A stretch of DNA of 64,000 nt, from assembly GCF_007860095.1 (NCBI RefSeq), contig NZ_SJPT01000013.1:1-64000 (forward strand), read 5' to 3'. How positions within the stretch are numbered: position 1 is the stretch's first letter; each line of letters opens with the position of its first letter. This DNA is from Novipirellula galeiformis. GTDB lineage: Bacteria > Planctomycetota > Planctomycetia > Pirellulales > Pirellulaceae. Made by a program: the position numbers and the translations under genes. The notes beneath the pieces are model-generated. The model searched no databases. It saw only the letters and a program-made list of their open reading frames with translations, and was not told the DNA's origin. Positions 34,469 to 45,454 of the stretch are shown here, in pieces.

Positions 34469-36637
34469 GTGACATACCGCAGAAAAAAATCCACTGCCAT
34501 TGCGTTCGCTCACGGTGATATCGCTTGCCGACGATCTCGGAGCGATTCGAGAACGCACGTCTCGGCGAACCAAGCTGCTATCCTCCGCTCGCTCACGTTC
34601 GTCACGCTGGTCTTGTTTGGGGTTCCCGCGTCGACGTGGGCCCAATCGGTCTGTTTGCCAGCGCCGCGGCTCTTGACCACGATGCCGATGGGGGGCCAAG
34701 CGGGGACGCAAATCGAGGTCACGACCAGTGGCGAATTACTCGAAGAGGCCAGCGAAATGGTGTTTTCCCATCCTGGGATCGTCGCCACTGCGAAACTCGA
34801 CGCCAATGGTGCGGTTGTGCCCAAGCAATACGTGGTCACGATTGCAGCCGATTGTCCTCCCGGCGTCCACGAGGCTCGTATGATGACCAACCGAGGTCTA
34901 TCGACGTCGCGAGTTTTCTCCGTCAGCAAACTCCCCGAGGTGGTGCAATCCGGGGCATCGGCGAGTCCAGAGTCGGCGATGACGCTGGAGGTAAATTCCA
35001 TTTGCAACGCCGTGATGCCGGTTCGCGCGGTCAACCACTACCGCTTCGAAGCCCGCAAGGACCAACGGGTGATCATCGATTGTGCCGCTCAAGGCATCGA
35101 TTCAAAACTCAACCCGGTGTTGATCATCGCGGACTCCGAAGCTCGCGACTTAAGGGCCCAACGACGTGGCGATCTGTTGGATTTCACCGCACCGGAGGAT
35201 GGAACCTACATGATCAAGGTTCACGATTTGACCTTCAATGGAGGTGACACCTATTTCTACCGCCTCGCGTTGCAGGAGTTGGCGGCGGACGCCGCGCCGG
35301 AGCGTTTGCCATCGACAGCGCAAGTGAATGCGTTTTCTTGGCCACCGTTGGGGCTGCCGGCCGCCGCAGCCTTAACCGAAACCGAACCGAACAACCAACA
35401 TACCGAAACCCAATCCATCACCCTGCCCTGCGATATCGCAGGAACCTTTTACCCTGCTGCGGACGTCGACCGCTTTGAATTCACGGCTAAGAAAGGCGAA
35501 AAGTGGTGGGTGGAAGTCGGCTCTGAGCGATTGGGTTTCCCGACCGATCCGTCATTGTTGGTCCAACGCGTTGACGAAGAGGGTGAAGGGGAAACGTTGG
35601 TTGACGTGGTCGAATTGCGTGACATTGCCAGTCCCGTGACCGTTTCGACCAATGCGTACTCCTACAATGGTCCTCCCTACAACGCGGGCTCCGCCGATGT
35701 TTTGGGTGTGATCGATATTCCGGCGGACGGTCGCTATCGATTGCAACTGACCGATCTGTTTGGCGGCACGCGAAACGATCCACGCAATGCTTACCGGATG
35801 GTGATTCGTAAAGCGGCTCCCGACTTTGTCTTAGTGGCCTGGGCAATGCACATGACCCTTCGCAACGGTGACCGCAACGCGTTGTCGAAACCGATGGCGC
35901 TTCGTCCCGGTTCGACGATGCCGTTGGAGGTGATCGTGGTCCGGCGAGATGGTTTTGACGGCGAAATTGAGATCTCCATGGACAACCTTCCCGATGGCGT
36001 CACCGCCCACGGGTTGAAGATCCCGGCCGGGGGATCACGCGGCATTATGTTGGTCACGGCTGACGAGGGCGCTCCACAAGGATACGCTCGCGCCTCATTT
36101 GTGGGCCGCAGTGAAATCGATGGCGAGAGCGTCACCCGCAACGTTCACTTGGCCTCGATGGCGTGGCCGGTCAAAGACGGTTGGTCCGAGATTCCCAGCC
36201 CGCGTCTACTGGCCGACGTCCCGGTTTCGGTCAGCGGCGTTGAAGTGGCGCCGCTAACGATCGCCGCTCGAGAAAAGAAGGTTTGGGAAGTCGCTGCCGG
36301 TGAAAAACTAACGATCCCGTTGGTCCATTACCGCCGTAGTGAATTCTCCGGTGCAGCCATGTCGGTGAAAACCTTCGGAGCGGGATTCGATAAGAACTCC
36401 AGCTTTGATCTCCCCTTGACGGCGGACAGTTCCGAAGCCGTGCTTGATTTATCGAAACTGAAAACACCTCCCGGCGATTACATGATCGCTTTCTATGGCA
36501 GCGCCGTGGCGAAATACGTCGATCCCCCCGCACCGAATGCGGCGGCCGGCGCCGCACCTGCCAAACCACGAGACATTGTCGATATTATCGTTTCCGAACC
36601 GATTGCCATTCGCGTCATGCCTGCGGAGAAATCATGA
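34469..36637 (+). CDS. Exported PPC-like (pre-peptidase C-terminal domain) protein
   Basis: 722 residues from a GTG at 34469; a long basic N-terminus precedes a signal-like segment (RSLTFVTLVLFGVPASTWAQ), so the true start is not certain. The body holds an Ig/IPT-like opening (MGGQAGTQIEVTTSGE), then PPC-type beta-sandwich domains: VNHYRFEARKDQRVIIDC with DGTYMIKVHDLTFNGGD, and a second set with DVDRFEFTAKKGEKWWVEV and DGRYRLQLTDLFGG. C-terminal ~250 residues are further Ig-like. No catalytic residues seen; probably a structural or binding partner. It lies between the DUF1549/DUF1553 gene (9 bp gap) and DUF1501 (4 bp overlap). Equivalent to the 54161-55954 gene. Confidence 0.82.
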   Translation: MTYRRKKSTAIAFAHGDIACRRSRSDSRTHVSANQAAILRSLTFVTLVLFGVPASTWAQSVCLPAPRLLTTMPMGGQAGTQIEVTTSGELLEEASEMVFSHPGIVATAKLDANGAVVPKQYVVTIAADCPPGVHEARMMTNRGLSTSRVFSVSKLPEVVQSGASASPESAMTLEVNSICNAVMPVRAVNHYRFEARKDQRVIIDCAAQGIDSKLNPVLIIADSEARDLRAQRRGDLLDFTAPEDGTYMIKVHDLTFNGGDTYFYRLALQELAADAAPERLPSTAQVNAFSWPPLGLPAAAALTETEPNNQHTETQSITLPCDIAGTFYPAADVDRFEFTAKKGEKWWVEVGSERLGFPTDPSLLVQRVDEEGEGETLVDVVELRDIASPVTVSTNAYSYNGPPYNAGSADVLGVIDIPADGRYRLQLTDLFGGTRNDPRNAYRMVIRKAAPDFVLVAWAMHMTLRNGDRNALSKPMALRPGSTMPLEVIVVRRDGFDGEIEISMDNLPDGVTAHGLKIPAGGSRGIMLVTADEGAPQGYARASFVGRSEIDGESVTRNVHLASMAWPVKDGWSEIPSPRLLADVPVSVSGVEVAPLTIAAREKKVWEVAAGEKLTIPLVHYRRSEFSGAAMSVKTFGAGFDKNSSFDLPLTADSSEAVLDLSKLKTPPGDYMIAFYGSAVAKYVDPPAPNAAAGAAPAKPRDIVDIIVSEPIAIRVMPAEKS

Positions 36638-38067
36638 GCCAGTTCCCCAATGCCCCGTTCGTTCCCAATCCAATGGCATTCCAATCGGGACGCCGCGGAT
36701 TCATGCGGATGGGGTTAGCCGGTTTCGCCTCGTTAAGCTTGCCCGGCATGCTGCGGCTTCGTGCGGCCAGCCCGACGACGAGTGCCGAGAAGACGGCGAT
36801 TATCATGGTTTGGAAACCGGGAGGATGCTCGCACATCGATACCTACGACCCCAAACCGCATGCCGGTAGCGAATATCGCGGCCCGTTCGGGACGATTCCG
36901 ACCAAGGTCGCAGGGATGCACTTTACCGAATTGCTGCCCCGCCAAGCGCAGATCGCGGACAAGTTCACGGTGCTGCGCAGTATGAGCCAAACCGCGGGCG
37001 GGCATCCGGCCGGTTCGATGCAAATGCTCTCCGGTGACTCGGACACCCGTGACAAACCCAAACCACGGCTTCCCGATTGGATGTCGGTGGCAAACTATCT
37101 CCGCTCCCAGCAAGGCTCTCGCAACAACCCGTTACCGTTGTCGGTCGGTGTCAATCCACCGACCCAGTACAATGGACCCGCCTACCTAGGCGATGCCTAT
37201 TCGCCCTTTTCCGTTACCGGAGATCCGAACCAGCCCAACTTTGTCGTTCCCAATATTGGCTTGTCCGATGCCTCGGAAATTGAACGTCTGGGGCGCCGAG
37301 TGAGCTTGCGAGAAAAACTCGATACGCTCAGCCGAGCCTTCGACCAATATGGTGAACTTGGTGCCTTGGACGAGTTTGAAACGCAAGCGATGACGCTGCT
37401 CACCAACCCTCAAACCAAAGAAGCGTTCGACCTCAGCAAGGAGGACGACCGAACCCGCGATCGCTATGGCCGCAACACCTGGGGACAGCAATTGCTGCTG
37501 GCCCGTCGACTGGTCGAAGCCGGCGTCGAGATCTTGACGAGTAGTTTGCGGGGGCCGTTGTGCGGTCGCGTGCAAAATTGGGATGACCACGCCGTGAATC
37601 ATCATGTTTTTGACGCGATGCGTTTCCGGTCGGCCGCCTACGATCAAGCGGTCACAGCGTTGATCGAGGATATCTATGAACGAGGCCTCGACAAACGCGT
37701 GATGGTGGTGGTGACGGGCGAGTTCGGACGTACGCCGAAAGTCAATTACCAACCGAGCACCGGAGCGGGCAACGCCAGCGCCCCGTCGGGAACCCAGCAA
37801 CCGGGCCGCGACCATTGGCCTCGCGCCTTTTCGAACATCTGGGCCGGCGGGGGAATCGAAACCGGCCGATTTATCGGTGCCACCGACAAACGTGGCGAGG
37901 ATGTGACCGAACGACGTTGCAGTGCGGATGATTTTCTCGCCACCATTTACCAACACCTCGGTATCGACTCGTCGCAAGTCTTTATCGAAGACTTCAATGG
38001 ACGTCCCACCCCCATTGTTGATCAAGGCAAACCGATTCGGGAACTGATGCGTTCGAGTCCCAGCTAA
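36634..38067 (+). CDS. DUF1501 domain protein, Tat-exported
   Basis: 477 residues. Twin-arginine signal GRRGFMRMGLAGFASLSLPG starting near residue 14. Landmarks are KPGGCSHIDTYDPKPHAG, NWDDHAVNHH in the middle, then GEFGRTPKVNYQ and PGRDHWPRAF. A Gly/Ala/Ser-rich insert (about 25 residues) lies between EFGRTP and GRDHW, longer than in the paralogues here. ATG overlaps the stop of the PPC-like gene (ATGA), so translation is coupled and the three proteins are likely made together. Third gene of the 32222-38067 operon. Confidence 0.92.
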   Translation: MSQFPNAPFVPNPMAFQSGRRGFMRMGLAGFASLSLPGMLRLRAASPTTSAEKTAIIMVWKPGGCSHIDTYDPKPHAGSEYRGPFGTIPTKVAGMHFTELLPRQAQIADKFTVLRSMSQTAGGHPAGSMQMLSGDSDTRDKPKPRLPDWMSVANYLRSQQGSRNNPLPLSVGVNPPTQYNGPAYLGDAYSPFSVTGDPNQPNFVVPNIGLSDASEIERLGRRVSLREKLDTLSRAFDQYGELGALDEFETQAMTLLTNPQTKEAFDLSKEDDRTRDRYGRNTWGQQLLLARRLVEAGVEILTSSLRGPLCGRVQNWDDHAVNHHVFDAMRFRSAAYDQAVTALIEDIYERGLDKRVMVVVTGEFGRTPKVNYQPSTGAGNASAPSGTQQPGRDHWPRAFSNIWAGGGIETGRFIGATDKRGEDVTERRCSADDFLATIYQHLGIDSSQVFIEDFNGRPTPIVDQGKPIRELMRSSPS

Positions 38068-38293
38068 TTCCTCGACTCGTCGAATTCAACGGTCGAAGGG
38101 TGGAAATGGCTTCGCATTCGCAGCTGATTGCTGTTATGCTGTCTAGTTAATGCTGTTAATTAGATCGTTCAGGCGATCACTCGCCCCCCCCTTGCCTGCC
38201 CCCCCACCCTTCGACACTGCTGACGCCGGGCAACGCCAGTAGTCGATTCGGCCTTTTGAGGTCGCGAGCCGCAATCTGAGCGGAGGAGTCTTA

Positions 38294-41200
38294 ATGCGTA
38301 TTGTCATCTGCTTTGTCGTATTGGCCATGACAACGATTTTTGAGTCGCCGGTCTGGGGCGTCGATTATCTGACGCAAATCAAACCGATGCTCGAGGAAAA
38401 GTGCTACTCGTGCCACGGGGTGCTCAAACAGGAAGGCGACCTACGTCTTGAGACGGTGCCTTTGATGCTCGAGTCGGGTGCAATCGAGCCGGGCGATGCG
38501 GAGGCGAGCTTAGTGTTCGAACGGATCATCGCAGACGAGGATGATCGCATGCCGCCGGCGCATGATGGCTCCGCGTTGAAGCCAGATCAGATTGCTTTAC
38601 TGAGAACTTGGATCGACGAAGGCGCGATTACTCCCGAGGAAGAGATTCCCAAGGGCCCCGCATCGCACTGGGCATTCCAAACGATTCAGCGGCCGCCGCT
38701 ACCCGAATTGCCTGCGGACACCGCGTCCGAATGGACCGCCAATCCCATCGATCAATGGTTAGAATCCAAACGCGCCGCGATCGGTTTGCAAACGACACCG
38801 GTGGCCGATCGATCGATTAGCCTGCGGCGACTGTATTTAGACCTGGTGGGCTTACCACCGACCGCCGATCAACTCGATGATGATCGTCCTTGGGAAACGA
38901 TTGTCGACGAATTGCTACAGAGCCCTCAGCATGGCGAACGATGGGCTCGGCATTGGATGGACGTTTGGCGTTACAGCGATTGGTACGGTCTGGGTGCCCA
39001 GTTGCGGTATAGCCAAAAACACCTGTGGCATTGGCGAGATTGGATCGTTGAATCGCTCAATCAAGACAAGGGATACGACCAAATGGTCACCGAGATGTTG
39101 GCCGGTGACGAACTCGCCCCGGAAGACCCCGATGTGTTGCGAGCGACCGGCTTTCTCGCTCGAAATTACTATCTGTTCAATCGCACGACGTGGCTCGATT
39201 CGACCATCGAACACACCAGCAAGGCGTTCATCGGGCTAACGCTCAATTGTGCCAAGTGCCATGACCACAAATACGATCCGATCACGCATGTCGATTACTA
39301 TCGTTTTCGCGCGATCTTTGAGCCGCATCAAATCCGTCTTGATCCAGTCCACGGGGTCACGAACTTTGATACCGACGGATTGCCCCGAGCGTTTGACGAC
39401 AAACTCGACGCCAAGACTTATTTGCATCTCCGCGGCGAAGAGAGTAAACCGGACAAAGAAACCGAGATCACTCCGTCGGTTCCGGCGATCCTGGCGGATT
39501 TCGCCCCGCCGATCGAGCCGATTGAACTTCCCCGATTTGCCTACGCCCCAGGCACGCGAGATTACTTCCAACAAGCCAAGCTTGCAGACGCCCAAGCCAA
39601 GGTCGCCGCGGTCCAAGATGAATTGATCGCGGCTCGTCAGCGGCACGAGACGGCCCTTTCAACTGCCTCAGTCGAGCGTCCCGACGAGAAAGTCGACTTC
39701 GTCACCGTCGATGAGTCATTTGACCAACTCGATAACGAGCGATGGGAGCTGATTGGGGACGGATGGGAATTCCGCGACGGCATGCTGCACCAAACCACCG
39801 ACTGTCGCGAAGGGCATGAGCTCAAGCTACGAACCCCGGCGCCACGAGACTTCGAATTGACATGCCGCTACCAGGTCACCGGTGGCAGTACGTACAAATC
39901 GGTGATCTTCCAGTTTGATCGAAGTGACGATACCAAGTACAGCAACTCGGTTTACACCAGCGCTCATGAACCCGGCCAGAAGGCGCAAGTGACGTACACC
40001 CGCAATGGCAAACCTGTCTATCCAGGTCAAGGCACCAAGTCGCTCAAACTCGAAGTCGGCAAAGCGTATCAACTGCGATTCGCGGTTCGCGATCGCCTCG
40101 TCAATGTTTGGCTCGACGATACATTCTTGATCGCTTACACCTACCCCGACCGCCGTCCCGAAGGCGTTTTCTCGGTGGCTGGATTTGATGCCACGGTGGC
40201 CTTTGACCAACTCACCCTCCGAGCATTGCCCGAAGATTTCGAGCTGAAGCCCGCTGGCAACAAAGCCGCGCCAACGGTCGACCAATCGCTCAAGGCGATT
40301 GCCGTGGCGGAGGCGAAACTCGATGCCGCAAAGGCTCACGTCGAACGCGTGAGCGCCATCATCGCCGCAGACAACTTGCAATACGAGACAAACTCCGCCC
40401 CGAAAGAAACTTCGGCTGCAATCCAATTGGCCAACCAGCGGGAAGCTCAATGGATGCAAGCGGAGGCAGCTCATGAATTACAGTTGCACGAAGGGGACGA
40501 CAAAAAGACCAAGGCGGCGCAAGCGAAACAGGTCGCCGCAGAGGAGCTACTAAAGAAAGCCGCCGACGGCTCGGCGCACTACACGCCGCTTCGAGGTTCC
40601 CGCAAGGCGCTTGAAACCCCCGAGCATAACTTTGAGACCTACGCGGCTACCTATCCCAAGCAAAGCACCGGACGCCGACTCGCTTTGGCACGCTGGATCG
40701 TCGATCGAAAGAATCCCTTGACCGCACGCGTCGCGGTAAATCATGTCTGGATGCGACACTTCGGTGAGCCACTAGTGGAGACGGTATTCGATTTTGGGTT
40801 GCAAGCGAAACAACCCGTGCACGCTGAATTGCTCGATTACCTCGCTTCGGAATTCATCGAATCGGGTTGGAGCTTTCGACACTTGCATCGTTTGATGGTC
40901 ACCTCGCGTGCCTACCAACTACGCAGTTCGACGCTCGACGCTGACCCTGCGACGTTGGCGGCCGACCCGAATAACGCTTACTACTGGCGGATGAACACGC
41001 GCCGGATGGAGTCTCAAGTCGTGCGTGATAGCTTGTTACATTTGGCGGGCACGATTGATCTGACACTAGGCGGTCCCAGCGTCAAACCGGGGCCTGAAAG
41101 CCGACGTCGCAGTCTGTATTTCACCCACTCGGCCGAAACGCATGATAAATTCCTGACCATGTTCGACGATGCCGATCTGATGCAATGTTATCGCCGTAGC

Positions 41201-41509
41201 GAGAGCATTGTCCCTCAACAAGCACTCGCCCTGTCCAATAGCGAGCTAGCCTTGACCGCTTCGCAGCAGATCGCCCAACGGATCGGTGACAACGATCCCG
41301 AAGCGAATCTCGAGCAGTTCATCGAACAAGCATTCTTTGCCCTGCTCGCTCGTTTGCCAAATGAGGAAGAGGTCCGGCAATGTACGCAGTTCAGCCACGA
41401 CATGGCGGTGCTGCGAAACGACATGAACGCCGCTGAGTTAGACGCTCGAATTCGAGCGAGATTGGTGCATGTCTTAATTAATCACAACGACTTTATTTCG
41501 ATTCGGTGA
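38294..41509 (+). CDS. Cytochrome c / DUF1549 / lectin-like / DUF1553 protein
   Basis: 1071 residues, well above the ~830 usual for this family. Signal peptide at 1-22. Planctomycete cytochrome domain with CYSCH at 37-41 and [11 protein letters not shown]1549 at about 150-345 with CAKCH near 319-323 followed by DHKYDP. Two helical, Ala/Gln/Lys-rich (coiled) regions at about 430-465 and 655-770 bracket an inserted concanavalin-like domain at about 470-645 ([40 protein letters not shown], then [16 protein letters not shown]). DUF1553 covers about 790-1055. A strong ribosome binding site GGAGG lies 8 bases before the ATG. The DUF1501 gene starts 4 bp after its stop. The lectin-like insert suggests a carbohydrate target (inference). 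Confidence 0.92.
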   Translation: MRIVICFVVLAMTTIFESPVWGVDYLTQIKPMLEEKCYSCHGVLKQEGDLRLETVPLMLESGAIEPGDAEASLVFERIIADEDDRMPPAHDGSALKPDQIALLRTWIDEGAITPEEEIPKGPASHWAFQTIQRPPLPELPADTASEWTANPIDQWLESKRAAIGLQTTPVADRSISLRRLYLDLVGLPPTADQLDDDRPWETIVDELLQSPQHGERWARHWMDVWRYSDWYGLGAQLRYSQKHLWHWRDWIVESLNQDKGYDQMVTEMLAGDELAPEDPDVLRATGFLARNYYLFNRTTWLDSTIEHTSKAFIGLTLNCAKCHDHKYDPITHVDYYRFRAIFEPHQIRLDPVHGVTNFDTDGLPRAFDDKLDAKTYLHLRGEESKPDKETEITPSVPAILADFAPPIEPIELPRFAYAPGTRDYFQQAKLADAQAKVAAVQDELIAARQRHETALSTASVERPDEKVDFVTVDESFDQLDNERWELIGDGWEFRDGMLHQTTDCREGHELKLRTPAPRDFELTCRYQVTGGSTYKSVIFQFDRSDDTKYSNSVYTSAHEPGQKAQVTYTRNGKPVYPGQGTKSLKLEVGKAYQLRFAVRDRLVNVWLDDTFLIAYTYPDRRPEGVFSVAGFDATVAFDQLTLRALPEDFELKPAGNKAAPTVDQSLKAIAVAEAKLDAAKAHVERVSAIIAADNLQYETNSAPKETSAAIQLANQREAQWMQAEAAHELQLHEGDDKKTKAAQAKQVAAEELLKKAADGSAHYTPLRGSRKALETPEHNFETYAATYPKQSTGRRLALARWIVDRKNPLTARVAVNHVWMRHFGEPLVETVFDFGLQAKQPVHAELLDYLASEFIESGWSFRHLHRLMVTSRAYQLRSSTLDADPATLAADPNNAYYWRMNTRRMESQVVRDSLLHLAGTIDLTLGGPSVKPGPESRRRSLYFTHSAETHDKFLTMFDDADLMQCYRRSESIVPQQALALSNSELALTASQQIAQRIGDNDPEANLEQFIEQAFFALLARLPNEEEVRQCTQFSHDMAVLRNDMNAAELDARIRARLVHVLINHNDFISIR

Positions 41510-41513
41510 CTCG

Positions 41514-42983
41514 ATGAATCCCCTCCGTTTAAACCCAACCCCGCCGAGCGCTAGCCGCGTTTCACCACGTCGTCAATTTTTTACTCAGTCCGCTTTGGGA
41601 CTCGGGGGCGTGGCGTTGTCGGCGATGCTGCAACAAGATCAGCTTTCGGCGGCTGGCTTGAATGCCATCGATGGACAACCGCATTTTACGCCCAAGGCGA
41701 AGAATGTGATCTGGCTATTCATGCGCGGTGGCGTCTCGCACATGGAGAGTTTTGATCCCAAACCGGCGCTGAATCAGTTTGCCGGGATGTCGATCCCCGA
41801 GACTCCCTTTGCCGAAGTGCAACATTCCGAGAAACTTAAACGCGTCCGGGTGGTGGTGGTCAACGATGCCAACGGACAACAACGCAACAAACTCTATCCA
41901 CTACAAGTGGGTTACAAAAAGTACGGCCAAAGTGGCATCGAAGTCAGCGATTGGTTTCCTCACATTGGCTCACGGATTGACGATATTTCGGTGATCCGAT
42001 CGATGTGGACCACCGACGACAATCACGGCGCTCAGGTGCAATTCCATTCGGGTCGACACATGCTCGACCCCCGCGTGCCGACAATCGGAGCGTGGATTAA
42101 TTACGGCTTGGGAACGCTCAACGATAATCTGCCCCAATTCATCAGCATGGGGCCGCGCTTCTTTGATCGCCGCGATGGCCATTACCTGGGTCCCGCCTAC
42201 GATGCCGTCGGGCTTAAAGTCGATCCCAAAAATCCGTTGGATTACGCTAAAGCAGAAAAGGCGGTCTCCGACCCAGAGCAGCGACTTGGGTTTGACCTTG
42301 TTAGCCAACTCAATCGGCTCAACGAATCGCAATTCCCCCACGATTCCGCTTTGGAAGCGCGCACGAAGGCCTACGAGTTGGCGTTCCGAATGCAAACCGC
42401 AGTGCCCGACGTGATTCAATTCGACCGCGAAACCGCAGCGACAAAAAAACTGTACGGTTTAGACCGACCCGAAACTCGCGATTTCGGCCAACAACTCCTG
42501 GCGGCTCGCCGGTTCACTGAACAAGGCGTCCGCTTTATCCAGATCATGCATGGTGATGGCGCCGCGGGCGCTTGGGACCAACATTCGAATCTGAAGAACA
42601 TGCACTCCAAACTGGCTGGCCAAGTCGACCTGCCCATCGCGGGCCTACTGACCGATCTAAAGCAACGAGGAATGCTCGACGAAACCTTGGTGGTGTTCGC
42701 GACCGAATTCGGACGCACCCCAGGATCTCAAGGCAGCGACGGACGAGACCACCACCCCTATGGCTTCAGCGTCTGGATGGCTGGAGGAGGGATCAAAGGA
42801 GGCGTTGCTCATGGTGCCACGGACGAGATCGGATTCCATGCAACCGAGCATCCGCATTATGTCACCGACGTGCATGCCACAATCATGCACCAACTCGGCC
42901 TCGATTCACATCGCATGGAAGTCCCCGGTCACAAACGTCTCGAACAAGACTTTGGCAACGTGATTCACGACATCATCAGCTAG
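41514..42983 (+). CDS. DUF1501 domain protein, Tat-exported
   Basis: 489 residues. Tat motif [10 protein letters not shown] near 17-26 followed by a Gly/Leu/Ala hydrophobic region. Landmarks are [19 protein letters not shown], a [12 protein letters not shown] segment, then ATEFGRTP and [10 protein letters not shown]. Compared with the 3528 paralogue it has an extra ~25 residues early on ([20 protein letters not shown]) before the YGQSG stretch. Follows the lectin-containing DUF1549/DUF1553 gene by 4 bp, second gene of that operon. Confidence 0.92.
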   Translation: MNPLRLNPTPPSASRVSPRRQFFTQSALGLGGVALSAMLQQDQLSAAGLNAIDGQPHFTPKAKNVIWLFMRGGVSHMESFDPKPALNQFAGMSIPETPFAEVQHSEKLKRVRVVVVNDANGQQRNKLYPLQVGYKKYGQSGIEVSDWFPHIGSRIDDISVIRSMWTTDDNHGAQVQFHSGRHMLDPRVPTIGAWINYGLGTLNDNLPQFISMGPRFFDRRDGHYLGPAYDAVGLKVDPKNPLDYAKAEKAVSDPEQRLGFDLVSQLNRLNESQFPHDSALEARTKAYELAFRMQTAVPDVIQFDRETAATKKLYGLDRPETRDFGQQLLAARRFTEQGVRFIQIMHGDGAAGAWDQHSNLKNMHSKLAGQVDLPIAGLLTDLKQRGMLDETLVVFATEFGRTPGSQGSDGRDHHPYGFSVWMAGGGIKGGVAHGATDEIGFHATEHPHYVTDVHATIMHQLGLDSHRMEVPGHKRLEQDFGNVIHDIIS

Positions 42984-43756
42984 TCTCGACTTTCTTTGCT
43001 GGCCCATTCGAAACGACGTCCCAACCTCAAGCGTCATCTACGTCCCTCCGACACGACGCCATGGAAACACTTGGCACCTCACCCAAGTGTTTCGATGCGA
43101 TCAAGCTGGAGCGTGAGACGCCTCCAACCCGCAATGGAACGACAACGGCGTCATTGCATTGTTCGATTATTGGCAGCACCGGGGATCGCATCGTTTGCTT
43201 AGCGCGGAGAACCCAACCGTTGCGATCACGCCGATGGTCCGATTAAGCCGGCGACCCTACGCATGTATTCTGTCTTTTTCTTAAGTTTTTCGAAATCGAT
43301 GGCAACGACATTGCTCCTCCCCCCAGGCAGTCAAAGCTAGCTAGCCCCAAGCGACTGCCGCCCTCCCCTGAGCAGGTGTGGTGATTGGTCTCGCACCTGC
43401 GAAATGAGCCAACTTTATCGCGCAAAGCAGTCTCAATGGCGGTCGACACGCTCCCATGGAGAGGTACCGCCCCCACCTCGGGTGCACCCTATTGCCCCCT
43501 CGAAATAGACTTGCGATTCAGTCTAGCAACCAACCGGCGCTGCCATTTGTTTGTGCCCCCCTGCGTGGCTAACGGGAAGTGTTTTTTGCGGCAATTTACG
43601 TGTTTTCGTGCAAACAACCCACGCAACACGTGACGTGCACGTGCGTGCTGTCCCCTTTTGCAAAGGAGTCACGGCAAGCTACTCTATAGGTTTACTTGCA
43701 GCTCCAATTTCCAAAGTTGCTGCGCATCTTTGACACCTAACTTTTCACAAGTGAAC
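42984..43756. other. Spacer upstream of the DUF1559 gene
   Basis: 773 bp. It must contain the end of the DUF1501 operon and the promoter of the DUF1559 gene. Two exact palindromes, CACGTG at 43627-43632 and GCACGTGC at 43637-43644, lie about 115 bp before the DUF1559 start and could be an operator. No gene recognised. Confidence 0.45.
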
Positions 43757-44671
43757 ATGACGCAACCAAACCGCCAAAAAGGATTCACCCTCGTAGAGCT
43801 CTTAGTAGTCATCGCCATCATCGGAGTTCTTGTCGGACTATTGCTTCCAGCGGTGCAAGCTGCCCGCGAGGCGGCTCGCCGGATGAGTTGTTCCAATAAC
43901 ATGAAACAACTCGGCTTGGCGATGCACAACTACCATGACACCTTCCGTTTGTTTCCGTACGGATACATGGAAACCGGTAATTTCCACAAACGTGAAGGTT
44001 GGATGCAGCAAGTGCTTCCGTTCATTGAAATGGGCACCATGTACGAACAATACCAAGCGTTTGACGGGGCGTGGACGATGGACACCCCGCCCGAATTGAA
44101 GGACGCCCTGATTCCGGCGTTCATGTGTCCCTCGGATCCTGGCGCTGGCGGATTTGGCGGCGGCGGAGGACTTCGTGCGGGTGGCGAAGGTTTCCAAGGC
44201 AATTACGTCGCTGCGACGGGAAACACCGAGATGACTCGTCCGATGACCAATTTGAATGGCATGTTCTATAACGAGTCGAAGACAAAGATGCGAGATTTGA
44301 TCGACGGCACGTCAAATACGGTGATGTTTGGCGAGTCGCTCGTCCGCCCTGGTTTAGGCGGATGGGGCGGTGCCGGTGGCTACTGGGGCGGCGGTCCACA
44401 CGGCGCCTTCGGCTTTACGACCTGGCAATCACCGAACTCGACCCTGCCCGATCAAGTCTACTCCTGTAAGGACGAGAACTATCGATTGGCACCCTGTACC
44501 TCGGTCGGTACCGCGCCGGAAATTCGTAACTTCGCTCGCAGTGTGCACCCCGGCGGAGCTCAGTTCACACTCGCCGATGGATCGGTTCGCTTCCTGACGG
44601 AGTCGATCGACTTGATCACCTATCGTGCCATCGGCTCACGCAACGGTAGCGAAGTCGTTCAGTTGCCATAG
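43757..44671 (+). CDS. DUF1559 pilin-like (prepilin N-methylation) protein
   Basis: 304 residues from the ATG at 43757, directly before the prepilin-type leader QKGFTLVELLVVIAIIGVLV (Gly/Phe cleavage, Glu at +5). After it comes the family stretch PAVQAAREAARRMSCSNNMK and the Cys-containing body; the C-terminal motif HPGGAQFTLADGSVRFL is typical of DUF1559. Gly-rich loops occur near 137-146 and 215-230. Planctomycetes carry dozens of such proteins, thought to be type II secretion or surface pseudopilins. A small lipoprotein gene follows, a common pairing, and a strong terminator closes the unit. Confidence 0.93.
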   Translation: MTQPNRQKGFTLVELLVVIAIIGVLVGLLLPAVQAAREAARRMSCSNNMKQLGLAMHNYHDTFRLFPYGYMETGNFHKREGWMQQVLPFIEMGTMYEQYQAFDGAWTMDTPPELKDALIPAFMCPSDPGAGGFGGGGGLRAGGEGFQGNYVAATGNTEMTRPMTNLNGMFYNESKTKMRDLIDGTSNTVMFGESLVRPGLGGWGGAGGYWGGGPHGAFGFTTWQSPNSTLPDQVYSCKDENYRLAPCTSVGTAPEIRNFARSVHPGGAQFTLADGSVRFLTESIDLITYRAIGSRNGSEVVQLP

Positions 44672-44787
44672 GTTCGGTTCGTGCTTCGCTGGATGGATCG
44701 GCACTGAAATCTTTTTCACGCTGCCTCCATTCTCCAATCGTGCTTTCGCACTCCACTTCAAAACCACTCGCCCCTAATTTCAAAACG

Positions 44788-45201
44788 ATGTCTGTAAAGT
44801 TCAATCTTTCCTTTGCTGCCTGTCTGCTGTTGACCGGACTGACCCTCGCTGGATGTAGCAGCAGCGATCCGCTGGATCGGGCCATCGCCGAAGGAACCGT
44901 CACCGTTGATGGGACTCCCCTAGCGATTGGGGACATCACCTTTGTCGATGATGACCCTTCGGTTCAATCGGACAACGTGAAAGTAGTGGACGGTGCGTTT
45001 AGTGGACCGGTCATCCCTGGCACCAAAAAAGTCCAAATTCGTGGCTATGAAGTGGTGTCTGCTAACGTTCCAGCGGACTCACCCGAGGCGGGAACGACCT
45101 TCAAGAAGCAAATCCTGCCCGCGAGATTCAACGACCAAACGGAACTGACCGAAACGATTCCAAGTTCGGGACCGCTTAGCTACAGCCTGACGACCCAGTA
45201 A
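44788..45201 (+). CDS. Small lipoprotein downstream of DUF1559
   Basis: 137 residues from the ATG at 44788. A lipoprotein signal is clear: hydrophobic FAACLLLTGLTLAGC with the lipid-accepting Cys in LAGC. The mature part has GTVTVDGTPLAIGDITFVD and VIPGTKKVQIRGYEV, a pattern like transthyretin/carboxypeptidase-regulatory-like beta-sandwiches found in many planctomycete lipoproteins beside DUF1559 genes. Function unknown; a surface partner of the pilin-like protein is plausible. Separated by 116 bp from the DUF1559 stop and followed by a terminator. Confidence 0.88.
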   Translation: MSVKFNLSFAACLLLTGLTLAGCSSSDPLDRAIAEGTVTVDGTPLAIGDITFVDDDPSVQSDNVKVVDGAFSGPVIPGTKKVQIRGYEVVSANVPADSPEAGTTFKKQILPARFNDQTELTETIPSSGPLSYSLTTQ

Positions 45202-45231
45202 GCCGATCGGCCTACTTGAACGAAGATCGCG

Positions 45232-45278
45232 CCCCTGCTTTCCGCCGGCCCCACGCTCGGCGGAAAGCAGGGGTTTTT
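45232..45278 (+). terminator. Strong intrinsic terminator
   Basis: A perfect 15-bp stem, CCCCTGCTTTCCGCC (45232-45246) with GGCGGAAAGCAGGGG (45259-45273), a 12-base loop, then TTTTT. It lies 30 bp after the lipoprotein stop and ends the DUF1559-lipoprotein unit. Confidence 0.93.
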
Positions 45279-45304
45279 CATTGCGTTCCGCTCAAACCCG
45301 GATA

Positions 45305-45454
45305 TTGCATGCGAACGACCAGTAATGTTTGAACCGCTTTGTTGCCCAAAGGTGTTACGCCTTTTGAGTGAGGTGCGCAATTAAAATCATCCCCGAAGTG
45401 TTAGCGAGCGAATCGACGAAGGCTCCCTCGCTGACGCTTCGCGTGATGCAATGT
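45305..45454 (+). repeat. Dispersed palindromic repeat, copy 2
   Basis: About 150 bp resembling 7513-7660 in the same orientation, with the inverted repeat at about 45391-45443 (CCCGAAGTGTTAGCGAG against CTCGCTGACGCTTCG). The left part (TTGCATGCGAACGACC) and the GCAATTAAAATCAT core are shared. It lies just after the terminator. Confidence 0.85.

Noticed and set aside
40550-40760. Antisense frames inside the large DUF1549/DUF1553 gene
   Set aside because: Shadow frames of a GC-rich coding sequence with strong codon bias on the sense strand.
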